Part shown: one piece after another, positions 1 through 8,850 of the stretch
How the letters are laid out: the number at the start of each line of letters is the position of its first letter
Numbering within the stretch: the stretch's first letter is position 1
Source of the DNA: Kaistia adipata DSM 17808
GTDB taxonomy: Bacteria; Pseudomonadota; Alphaproteobacteria; Rhizobiales; Kaistiaceae
Length of the DNA: 64,000 nt
Direction: 5' to 3'
NCBI RefSeq assembly: GCF_000423225.1
Contig: NZ_AUHO01000010.1
Location: forward strand, 248,001 to 312,000
The notes under the pieces: model-generated
Databases searched by the model: none
What the model saw: the letters and a program-made list of their open reading frames with translations, nothing else
Told to the model about the DNA's origin: nothing
Made by a program: the position numbers and the translations under genes

Positions 1-154
1 GCCCTCGCCGGCGCATGGCCGGAAGGCGTTCCCGATGGCGCGAATGAAGCGGTCGGCATCCCTGTCACCCCGCGATGGCCGCCGCCCGTGGGATGGGTCT
101 TGTTGGCGGCCATGCGGCAACGCTAGCACATGGATTTTTCTATTGAAATAGGAA

Positions 155-168
155 TTTCTTATAAGAAA
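155..168. promoter_or_regulatory. Perfect 14-bp palindrome, possible operator
   Basis: TTTCTTATAAGAAA is its own reverse complement and lies in the only AT-rich stretch of the left intergenic region. A second short inverted repeat (CTATT-GA-AATAG) is directly upstream. The form suits a dimeric repressor site for a gene off the left edge; no regulator can be assigned. Confidence 0.4.
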
Positions 169-281
169 CACGATGCTGATTGGGGTGAAAACGGACGGCC
201 GGAAGCAGCCCGTCGCGCAGCGCGTTTCCGGGTAACCTATTAAGAATGCGTGATAATTTATCTCGTCTCGTTGCGACCCTC

Positions 282-400
282 TGCCGTCATCCCGGCGAAG
301 GCCGGGATCCATCGACACCGGCCGGTGACGAACGGCGGAGTCATGGCTTCACAGGACGGTGGTTATGGGCCCCGGCCTTCGCCGGGGGCGACGAAGCCTG
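282..400. repeat. Pair of inverted GC-rich palindromic repeats
   Basis: Two hairpins built on CCCGGC-GAA-GGCCGGG-type arms lie at about 286-310 and 366-392, in opposite orientation and about 60 bp apart. The first begins GTCATCCCGGCGAAGGCC, a form I recognise as a widespread alphaproteobacterial intergenic repeat. This family differs from the CTCAGGATGATGG repeats near 17.1 and 59.5 kb. Confidence 0.6.
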
Positions 401-414
401 GGCTCATGGGCAGG

Positions 415-436
415 TGCCAAAGGGCCCCTTGGGGCA
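415..436 (-). terminator. Hairpin after the Gfo/Idh/MocA gene
   Basis: TGCC-AAAGGG and CCCTT-GGGGCA arms form a GC-rich stem 5 bases beyond the stop codon of the leftward oxidoreductase gene. There is no clear U-tract, so termination strength is uncertain. Confidence 0.4.
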
Positions 437-441
437 GCGCC

Positions 442-1509
442 CTACACCGCCTTCGGCACCACGCCGCCGAGGCGGCTGGAGGCGAGGCAGGCGTCGACCA
501 GCGCCATGGTGCGGATCGAGTCGTGCACGTCGGTGTCGAGCACGGCATCCTCGCCGGCGGCGTAGCGCTGCAGATTGGACATCACCGCGCCGAAGGCGTC
601 CGGCACGCGCTCGCCGGCGAGCGGGATCTCGGTCCATGGACCGCCTTCGACGATCACCTCGAGCTTTTCCGGCGTCGGGTCGAGATAGTCGCGCAGATAG
701 CCTAGCTCGAGATGGGCGCAGCCCTTGGTGCCCTCGACGCGGATCGTCGCGTCGATGTGCTTGGGGCCGTAATTGTAGGTGTGGTTCAGCGACAGGCAGC
801 AGCGCGCGCGCGGGCCGTAGTCGAGGATGATGCTGGAGCGCGCGTCCTTCAGGTCGGGATAGCGCGGATGCGGCACGGTCTTGGCGTAGACGCTGTCCGG
901 CTCGCCCAGGATCGAGCGAATCCAGTCAAGATAATGGATCGAATGCAGCGGGATCTCGACCGCGTCGAGATGCGGGATGAAGGACCACATTTCCCAAGGC
1001 ATGTAGATGGCGAGGCGCACCTCCAGCTCGACGACGTCGCCGAAGAGGCCGCGCCGGACCGCGTCGCGGATCGCCAGCATGGACGGGGTGAAGCGGAGCT
1101 GGAAATTGGTCGCCGCCGTGATCCTTCGCGCATCGATCGCGTCGACGATCTGGCGCGCGGCGGAGAGATTGGCGCCGAGCGGCTTCTGGATCAGCGCGAC
1201 GCTGCCGGTCGGCAGCTGTTCGACCGCGCCGAGGATCGCGGTCGGCGGCAGGGCAAGGTCGAACACGGTGTCGTCGGTGCGGGCGGCGATCGCCGCTGCC
1301 ATGCTCTCATGCACGACCGGAATGTCGAACTCAGCGGCGACGGCCCGCGCCTTGTCGTTGTCGAGGTCGAAGATGCCGGCAACCGGCAGGCCGATCTTGC
1401 GATAGGCCGGCAGGTGGGCGCTGCTGACGATGTCGCCGGCGCCGATGATGGTGATCGGCCGCGGGCGGCTTGGCATCGGCCAGGTCTGTTCGAGTTCCAA
1501 GCCAGCCAT
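442..1509 (-). CDS. Gfo/Idh/MocA-family oxidoreductase
   Basis: Predicted cytoplasmic NAD(P)-dependent sugar or polyol dehydrogenase of 355 residues. The N-terminus carries a Rossmann motif (ITIIGAGDIVSSAHLPAY) and an IQKPLG segment where most relatives have EKP, so the usual Glu before Lys-Pro is Gln here. The C-terminal half has the family's HSIHYLDW element. I chose ATG 1509 because GGGAGG lies 7 bases upstream; an in-frame ATG further upstream (1563) would add 18 residues overlapping an operator-like palindrome. It is divergent from the glycosidase-like gene at 1666, and the shared 156-bp region has inverted repeats, so the two are probably co-regulated. The neighbourhood suggests oxidation of a sugar from an oligosaccharide or galactoside; the substrate cannot be read from the sequence. 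Confidence 0.85.
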   Translation of the reverse strand: MAGLELEQTWPMPSRPRPITIIGAGDIVSSAHLPAYRKIGLPVAGIFDLDNDKARAVAAEFDIPVVHESMAAAIAARTDDTVFDLALPPTAILGAVEQLPTGSVALIQKPLGANLSAARQIVDAIDARRITAATNFQLRFTPSMLAIRDAVRRGLFGDVVELEVRLAIYMPWEMWSFIPHLDAVEIPLHSIHYLDWIRSILGEPDSVYAKTVPHPRYPDLKDARSSIILDYGPRARCCLSLNHTYNYGPKHIDATIRVEGTKGCAHLELGYLRDYLDPTPEKLEVIVEGGPWTEIPLAGERVPDAFGAVMSNLQRYAAGEDAVLDTDVHDSIRTMALVDACLASSRLGGVVPKAV

Positions 1510-1556
1510 CCTGTCGCCTCCCAGCGTCGCCGCGCGGGCACGGCGATCGAAATGCA

Positions 1557-1598
1557 ATATCACTGACGATAGTCAGCGTTGATATTTGATATCAGATG
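1557..1598. promoter_or_regulatory. Inverted repeats in divergent promoter region
   Basis: The intergenic region between the oxidoreductase and the glycosidase-like gene holds CTGAC-GATA-GTCAG (1563-1576), flanked by ATATCA (1557-1562) and TGATAT (1580-1585), then a second TTGATATCAG block at 1588-1596. Repeated half-sites centred between two divergent genes are typical of operators. The regulator is unknown; the AraC protein encoded at 12800 is one candidate. Confidence 0.45.
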
Positions 1599-1665
1599 GG
1601 CAATCCTGTCAACAACGCCGGGCGCTTCCGGCGTCGCAGACGCATGGCATGAGGAGGATGACGGA

Positions 1666-3336
1666 ATGGCTGCAGCGGGTGAAGTGAGGATCGCGGGACG
1701 GGTCGCGCTGGAAGGTGGCGACCGGCATGTCCATGCGGCGCGGCGGTTGCGTCAGGCGTTCCCAATGCTCGAATTCGTGCCGCGCGCGGCCGCTTCCACG
1801 GCGCTGCCGCTGGTCCGTCTTGTCGAGGACAAGTCGCTGGCCGAAGGCGCCTTCGTGCTGACGGTGCGTCCGGGTGACAATGCCGAGATCACCATCGCCG
1901 GTGGTCCGTTCTCCGGCGTGATCTATGGCGCCGAGGAGTTGATCGCGCGCGCCCGCGTCGCGGATGGCGCCGTGCTGGTCCCGGCCGGCGAGCGGCGGGC
2001 GGCGCCGGGGCTCGCCTATCGCACCTTCTGGACCTGGGACCACTCGACCAACTGGGAATTGTCGCAGGTCGGCCATCAGGAAATCGGCGTCTTCAATCCC
2101 TATGGCAAGCCGCCGTCCGGCTTCCTCGGCGACTATACGCGCCTGGTCGATTTCGCCAGCCGCAACCGCATCCCGTCGGTCGTCATCTACGGCTTCCTCA
2201 GGGATACGCATGGCGGCATCGACGCGGCCAAGGAGCTCTGCCGCTATGCGACCGAGCGCGGCGTGCGCATTGTCCCCGGCATCGCCATCGGTTCCTATGG
2301 CGGCGTCTACTGGGAAGGCGACCACCCCTACAACCTCTCGACCTGGCTGAAGAAGAACCCGCAGCACGCGGCGACGATGGAGAAGGGCGTCGGCTTCCAG
2401 ATCGCCGACCTCGACTTCCCGCTCAACTTCCCGCGCTCCGACTACACCATGACCGCGTGCCCGAGCGCGCCGGAGACGATGGACTGGATGGAGGAGGCGG
2501 TGAGCTGGCTCGCCGAGACCTTCGAGATCGGCGGCGTCAACATCGAGAGCGGCGACTACGGCGTCTGCGGCTGCGCGCGCTGCGTCGCCCGCCGCAACAA
2601 CGAGGCGGAGGCCGCCCGTCGCGTCGACGACCATGGCGACAGCTGGTCGCATACCGACATGGCGGCGAACTTCCCGCGCCTCTACCGGGCGGCCAAGGCC
2701 AAGCGCCCGGATGCCTGGATCTACAGCGAGATGCAGTGGGACAATCTGTTTGATCCGGTCGCGCATGAGGCGCAGCGCCAGCTGCCGCAGGGCGCGCTCT
2801 ACCAGCACACGACCAACCGGACCTTCTGGAAGCGCCTGCAGAACGAGCTGACCCGGGCCGATGTCGAAAGACTGCCGACGCAGCCCAACGTGCTGCGCTG
2901 CCAGTTCGCGTGCCAGTGGAACGGCGACCGGCGCACCGAGCGCTACGCCTTCAACGGCCGCGTCTTCGCCGACATGAACAAGTTCTGCGCCGATGTCGGC
3001 ATGCAGGGCCTGACGGTCTGGGGCGAGCCGTCGCCCTATCACGCGACGGTCGAGCTCTCTTATCTCGCCTTCGCCCGCTTCGGCTACGAGCCGACGCTGA
3101 CCTGGGACCGCTTCATGGCCGAGGATGCGGCGCCGCTTCTCGGCGGCCAGGCAGCGGCGGAGCGCTTCGTCGCCGTCGCCGAGGAGCTTGACGCCAATAT
3201 CGAGCTGCCGGTCGAGCGCCTGCGTACGCTGCAGGGCGAGGCCCGCGAGGCGTCGCGTCAGAACGACGACGAGGCATCGCGCCGCTGGCTGAGCCTCGAG
3301 GACCAGATCGCCCGCCGCGCCTATATGGGCCGGTAG
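1666..3336 (+). CDS. Putative glycoside hydrolase-like TIM-barrel protein
   Basis: A 556-residue protein without a signal peptide. Residues 1-110 resemble the alpha/beta domain that precedes the catalytic barrel in GH20/GH67-type enzymes (LTVRPGDNAEITIAGG, then SGVIYGAEELIARA). The central part looks like a TIM barrel, with acidic and aromatic segments (VNIESGDYG, SEMQWDNLFDP) and a cysteine cluster GVCGCARCVARR like the C-x-C-x-x-C of DUF4838-type glycosidase-like proteins. The catalytic residues and substrate are not known to me. ATG 1666 follows GAGGAGG by 9 bases; an upstream in-frame start at 1579 has no ribosome-binding site and overlaps the putative operator. Its position beside galactosidase and transporter genes suggests a role in cleaving plant or host oligosaccharides after uptake. 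Confidence 0.6.
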   Translation: MAAAGEVRIAGRVALEGGDRHVHAARRLRQAFPMLEFVPRAAASTALPLVRLVEDKSLAEGAFVLTVRPGDNAEITIAGGPFSGVIYGAEELIARARVADGAVLVPAGERRAAPGLAYRTFWTWDHSTNWELSQVGHQEIGVFNPYGKPPSGFLGDYTRLVDFASRNRIPSVVIYGFLRDTHGGIDAAKELCRYATERGVRIVPGIAIGSYGGVYWEGDHPYNLSTWLKKNPQHAATMEKGVGFQIADLDFPLNFPRSDYTMTACPSAPETMDWMEEAVSWLAETFEIGGVNIESGDYGVCGCARCVARRNNEAEAARRVDDHGDSWSHTDMAANFPRLYRAAKAKRPDAWIYSEMQWDNLFDPVAHEAQRQLPQGALYQHTTNRTFWKRLQNELTRADVERLPTQPNVLRCQFACQWNGDRRTERYAFNGRVFADMNKFCADVGMQGLTVWGEPSPYHATVELSYLAFARFGYEPTLTWDRFMAEDAAPLLGGQAAAERFVAVAEELDANIELPVERLRTLQGEAREASRQNDDEASRRWLSLEDQIARRAYMGR

Positions 3337-3357
3337 GGCTAGGTTTCGAAACGAAAT

Positions 3358-3388
3358 GGGCCCCGGCGATGATATTTCGCCGGGGCCC
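3358..3388. terminator. Convergent-gene hairpin terminator
   Basis: GGGCCCCGGCGA and TCGCCGGGGCCC are perfect 12-base arms around a 7-base loop, lying between the stop of the glycosidase-like gene and the end of melA. It could end transcription from both sides, although no long T-run follows. Confidence 0.6.
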
Positions 3389-3443
3389 GCGCGTAGCTCA
3401 GTGCCGGGGGAGGGAACGGTTCAAGCCACGCGCCGTCCCTGTC

Positions 3444-4814
3444 TCACGCGACGCGCTTCTTGGCGGTGCCACGCGCCCATTCCGGCAGCCACTCGCCATG
3501 CGCGGCGAGGAGGTCGTCGACCAGGTTCCAGATCTGGTCCAGGTCGAGCTCGGCCGCCGTGTGCGGGTCCATCATCGCGGCATGGTAGATGTGGTCGCGG
3601 TTCTCGGTCAGAAGCGCCTTCACCGTCAGTTCCTGCACGTTGATGTTGGTGCGCATCAGCGCGGTCAGCTGCGGCGGCAGTTCGCCGATATAGGTCGGCT
3701 GGATGCCCGAGGCGTCGACCAGGCAGGGCACTTCCGCCGCGCAATCGGCCGGCAGCGAGGTGATGCAGCCATTGTTGCGGACGTTGCCGTAGATCACCGA
3801 GGGCTCGCCGGTCCAGATCGAGTTGATGATCTCGGAGGCGTATTCCTTGCTCTGCGACACCTCGATCCGCTCGGCCGTGCGGTATTCCTCGGCCTGGTTC
3901 TTCCAGCGGGCGATCTGCTCGATGCAGCGCTTCGGATATTCGTCGAGCGGGATGCCGAACTTCGCGATCAGGTCCTCGCGGCCTTCCTTGATGAAGTAGG
4001 GCGTGTATTCGGCGAAGTGCTCCGAACTCTCGGTGACGAAATAGCCGAGCCGGGTCAGCATCTCGTAGCGCACCTTGTTCGGGCAGCGCGGGTTCCAGCC
4101 GGGCTTCGGCGCCCGGCCTTCGCGGTAGCCGCGGACGAGGTCGGGATAGAGATCGCGGTAGGAGCCGTCGGCCTGGCGATGCTCGAACTTCAGGTAGAAC
4201 GCCATGTGGTTGATGCCGGCGGCGCGGTAGCGGATTTCCTCGTAGGGAATGTCGAGGTCATGCGCCAGCTCCATCGCCGTGCCCTGCACCGAGTGGCAGA
4301 GGCCGACCTGCTTGATTGCCGGATACTTGGCCGTGATCGCCCAGGTGTTGATCGCCATCGGGTTGACGTATTGCAGCATCACCGCGTTCGGGCAGATGGC
4401 GAGGATGTCCTCGCAGATCTTCCAGAGATGCGGCACGGTCCGGAGCCCGCGCATGATTCCGCCGACGCCGAGCGTGTCGGCGATGGTCTGGCGCAGGCCG
4501 TAGCGCTTCGGCACCTCGAAATCGGTGATCGTGCAGGGGTCGTAGCCGCCGATCTGGAAGGCGACGACGACGAAGTCGGCGCCGGAAAGCGCCTTCTTCT
4601 GGTCGGTGTAGGTCTCGACCTTGGCCGGCACGCCGAGCGTCGAGGCGATCTTGCGGACGACGACGGCGCTCTCCTCGAGGCGCTGCGGGTTGATGTCCAT
4701 CAGCGCGATGGTGGCGCCGGCAAGCGCCGGGCGCTGCAGGACGTCGCCGACGATGTTCTTCATGAACACGGTCGATCCGGCGCCGATGAAGGTGATCCTG
4801 GGATTGGCAGTCAT
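3444..4814 (-). CDS. melA: Alpha-galactosidase, glycoside hydrolase family 4
   Basis: NAD- and Mn-dependent cytoplasmic GH4 enzyme of 456 residues, expected to cleave alpha-galactosides such as melibiose and raffinose by an oxidation/elimination mechanism. The N-terminal Rossmann segment ITFIGAGSTVF binds NAD. The metal-ligand motif C173-HSVQGT is the variant associated with alpha-galactosidases, with NPMAINTW at about 151-158 and GINHMAFYL near 200. ATG 4814 has GGAG 8 bases upstream. It is the last gene of the leftward transporter block, 25 bp after the ATPase gene. The arrangement with an extended oligopeptide-type binding protein recalls the agp-mel alpha-galactoside locus of Sinorhizobium. 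Specificity within GH4 (galactosidase rather than glucosidase) is inferred from the motif and context. Confidence 0.88.
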   Translation of the reverse strand: MTANPRITFIGAGSTVFMKNIVGDVLQRPALAGATIALMDINPQRLEESAVVVRKIASTLGVPAKVETYTDQKKALSGADFVVVAFQIGGYDPCTITDFEVPKRYGLRQTIADTLGVGGIMRGLRTVPHLWKICEDILAICPNAVMLQYVNPMAINTWAITAKYPAIKQVGLCHSVQGTAMELAHDLDIPYEEIRYRAAGINHMAFYLKFEHRQADGSYRDLYPDLVRGYREGRAPKPGWNPRCPNKVRYEMLTRLGYFVTESSEHFAEYTPYFIKEGREDLIAKFGIPLDEYPKRCIEQIARWKNQAEEYRTAERIEVSQSKEYASEIINSIWTGEPSVIYGNVRNNGCITSLPADCAAEVPCLVDASGIQPTYIGELPPQLTALMRTNINVQELTVKALLTENRDHIYHAAMMDPHTAAELDLDQIWNLVDDLLAAHGEWLPEWARGTAKKRVA

Positions 4815-4839
4815 AAGAGAGCTCCGGTAGGCAGATTCT

Positions 4840-6513
<1,674 letters not shown>

Positions 6514-6526
6514 GAACTCCGCCGCA

Positions 6527-7681
6527 TCAATAGGGGTCGATCGCGTCGCGCAGGCCGTCGCCGAGCGCGTTGAACGCGAAGACGGTGATCAGCACGAAGA
6601 CGACGGGGGAGAGGATCCACGGATAGGAGCCGATCACCGAAAAGGCGCTGGTGTCCTGCAGCATCAGGCCCCAGGAGATCAGCGGCGGCTTCACGGCGAA
6701 GCCGAGGAATCCGAGGAAGGATTCGAGCAGCACGATGGTCGGGATGGCGAGCGTCACGCCGACGATCACATGGCTCATGACGTTGGGCAGGATGTGGCGG
6801 AAGATGATCCGCCCGTCGCCGGCGCCGATCGCCATGGCGGCGCGGACATATTCGATCCGCGCCAGCGCCAGCGTCTTGCCGCGCACCTCGCGGGCGAGCT
6901 GGGCCCAGCCGAGCGCCGCCATCACGCCGATGACGAAGGCGATGAAGACGTTCGAAGGCGCCGTGATCGGGATCAGCGAGGTCAGCGCCAGGTAGAGCGG
7001 CAGTTGCGGGAAGGCGAGGACGAGGTCGACGAAGCGCTGCAGCCAGGCATCGAGCCGTCCGCCGATATAGCCGGACGAGATGCCGACCGTCGTGCCGACG
7101 GCGGTGGTGATCAGCACGACGATCAGCGCGATGGTAAGCGAGATACGGGAGCCGACGATGCCGCGGGAGAGAATGTCGCGGCCGAACTTGTCGGTGCCGA
7201 GCAGGTGAATCGGCGCGCCGTCGCGCGCGCCGAACAGGTGGATGTCGGTCGGGATAAGCCAGAGCAGCTTGTAGGGATAGCCGCGGACGAACAGGCCGAG
7301 CACATGCGGGTTCTCGAGGTCCGGCCCGGTCATCGGCTGGAACGTCACCGGGTCGAGCTCGTCCGTCTCGACGATCGGGTAGATGCGCGGCACGAACGTG
7401 AACGAGCCATCGGCCTTGAAGAAGCTGATATGGTCCGGCGGTGCGAAGCCGATGCCGTTGGCGCGCGGGTCGACCGGCGCGACGAAATCGGCGAACAGCG
7501 CCATCAGCAGCAGACCGACGACCATGGTGAGGCCGATCATGCCCATCGCCGAGCGGCGGAAGCGGCGCCAGACCAGCGCGAAATAGCCCTCGTTGCCATG
7601 GGCGAAGCGGGCGTTCGGCACGACCGGCGCGGTCGGCTCCGCCGGGGGCAGGGTGGCGAGGCTCTCGGTACGGTCGGTCAT
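6527..7681 (-). CDS. ABC permease, DppC/OppC type
   Basis: Inner-membrane subunit of 384 residues. After a ~40-residue hydrophilic N-terminus comes one membrane segment (MGMIGLTMVVGLLLMAL), then a ~100-residue periplasmic loop, then the permease core with five hydrophobic segments and an EAA-type loop (REVRGKTLALARIEYVRAA). The long first loop is typical of the C subunit of oligopeptide-type importers. The start ATG overlaps the TGA of the preceding permease gene (ATGA), so the pair is translationally coupled. A longer reading in this frame to 8125 gives an Arg/His-rich, non-protein-like extension and was discarded. Confidence 0.9.
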   Translation of the reverse strand: MTDRTESLATLPPAEPTAPVVPNARFAHGNEGYFALVWRRFRRSAMGMIGLTMVVGLLLMALFADFVAPVDPRANGIGFAPPDHISFFKADGSFTFVPRIYPIVETDELDPVTFQPMTGPDLENPHVLGLFVRGYPYKLLWLIPTDIHLFGARDGAPIHLLGTDKFGRDILSRGIVGSRISLTIALIVVLITTAVGTTVGISSGYIGGRLDAWLQRFVDLVLAFPQLPLYLALTSLIPITAPSNVFIAFVIGVMAALGWAQLAREVRGKTLALARIEYVRAAMAIGAGDGRIIFRHILPNVMSHVIVGVTLAIPTIVLLESFLGFLGFAVKPPLISWGLMLQDTSAFSVIGSYPWILSPVVFVLITVFAFNALGDGLRDAIDPY

Positions 7682-8688
7682 GCCTTTTCTCCCCCGAGGC
7701 GGACGCGCGGATCGAGCAGCGCCAGCAGCATGTCGGCGATGATGTTGCCGATGATCAGGGTCGTCGCGAGGACGAGCATGAAGGTGGCGGTGACATAGAC
7801 GTCGCCGACGGCCATCGAGCCGACGATGGCCGGGCCGACGGTGGCGAGCGCGAACACGATCGCCACCTCGATCTCGCCGGTCAGCATGTAGGGCAGCACG
7901 ACACCCTGGTACATGACGAGCGGATGCAGCGCGTTCGGCACGGCGTGACGCAGGACGACGGCGGATTCCGGCAGGCCCTTGGCGCGGGCCGTCTCGACAT
8001 ATTGCGCGTTCAGCGTATCGAGCAGATTGCCGCGCATGACGCGCATGTTGTAGGCGAGGCCGCCGAAGGTGGCGATCGCGACCACCGGCCAGATATGCTT
8101 CACCAGGTCGACGAATTTCGCCCACGACCAGGGCGCGCCGCCATATTGCGGCGAGAAGAAGCTGCCGATCTCCTGCACGTTCAGTTTGAACGCCAGGATG
8201 TAGACGATGATGATCGCGATCAGGAAGCGCGGCACCGTCATGCCGAGGAACGACACGAAGGAGAGCGCCGAGTCGATCCAGCTATACTGCCGGGTGGCGG
8301 CGATGATGCCGAAGGTGATGCCGATCAGCGACGCCAGGATGTGGCAGACCAGCGCCAGCATCAGCGTGCGCGGCAGGCGCTCGGCGACGACGGTCGAGAC
8401 CGGCTTGTTGTAGAAGAAGCTGTGCCCGAAATCGAAGCGGGTCAGGATGCCCCAGATCCAGCGGAAATACTGGACGATCATCGGATCGTTGAGGCCGTGC
8501 GCCTGGCGATAGGCCTCGGCCTGCGCCTCGGCGACCGCGGCGGAGGCGCCGCCCTGGTTCATCAGCTGCGAACGGATGAAGTCGGCATAGTCGCCGGGGG
8601 GCGCCTGGATGATGACGAAGGTCACGATGCTGAGAATGAACAGCACCGGGATCGCCGACAATATCCGCATCATCAGGAAACGTAGCAT
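7678..8688 (-). CDS. ABC permease, DppB/OppB type
   Basis: Inner-membrane subunit of 336 residues with the B-type layout: an N-terminal membrane anchor (LSAIPVLFILSIVTFVII), an extracytoplasmic loop, and a permease core with the coupling element NLLDTLNAQYVETARAKGLP. It forms a heterodimer with the C-type permease, to which it is coupled by an ATGA overlap. Its start is about 160 bp from the binding-protein gene across a GC-rich hairpin. AGGA lies about 12 bases before ATG 8688, so translation initiation may be modest. Confidence 0.9.
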   Translation of the reverse strand: MLRFLMMRILSAIPVLFILSIVTFVIIQAPPGDYADFIRSQLMNQGGASAAVAEAQAEAYRQAHGLNDPMIVQYFRWIWGILTRFDFGHSFFYNKPVSTVVAERLPRTLMLALVCHILASLIGITFGIIAATRQYSWIDSALSFVSFLGMTVPRFLIAIIIVYILAFKLNVQEIGSFFSPQYGGAPWSWAKFVDLVKHIWPVVAIATFGGLAYNMRVMRGNLLDTLNAQYVETARAKGLPESAVVLRHAVPNALHPLVMYQGVVLPYMLTGEIEVAIVFALATVGPAIVGSMAVGDVYVTATFMLVLATTLIIGNIIADMLLALLDPRVRLGGEKA

Positions 8689-8800
8689 CGGGCAGCAGGT
8701 CCTTGGTTGCGCGCTGCGGGGAGGGGCCGGCCTTGGCCGCCCTTTCCCGTCGATCGTTGCCGCCCCGCCGGGCCGGCAACGTCGTCGCGGTACCGATGGA

Positions 8801-8826
8801 CCGGCCCGGGACGATGCCCGGGCCGG
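8801..8826 (-). terminator. Intercistronic hairpin after solute-binding-protein gene
   Basis: CCGGCCCGGG and CCCGGGCCGG form a perfect 10-bp stem with a 6-base loop, 25 bp beyond the stop of the binding-protein gene and before the permease genes. No T-run follows. It may stabilise the upstream message or attenuate transcription, raising binding protein over permease. Confidence 0.6.
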
Positions 8827-8850
8827 CCGTGTCGGAAGCCGCGTCGCGGA

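Larger units (their letters stand above)
1..441. other. Left-edge intergenic region with possible partial gene
   Basis: No complete gene is supported here. The first ~125 bases are open in more than one frame: a leftward frame can start at ATG 113 or at GTG/TTG codons near 115-130 and runs off the window, and a rightward frame ends at TAG 124-126. None has a clear ribosome-binding site, so I cannot say which is real. Bases 127-240 are AT-rich relative to the surroundings and hold a perfect palindrome, which fits a promoter for a gene leaving the window to the left. The rest holds intergenic repeats and a terminator-like hairpin. Confidence 0.4.
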
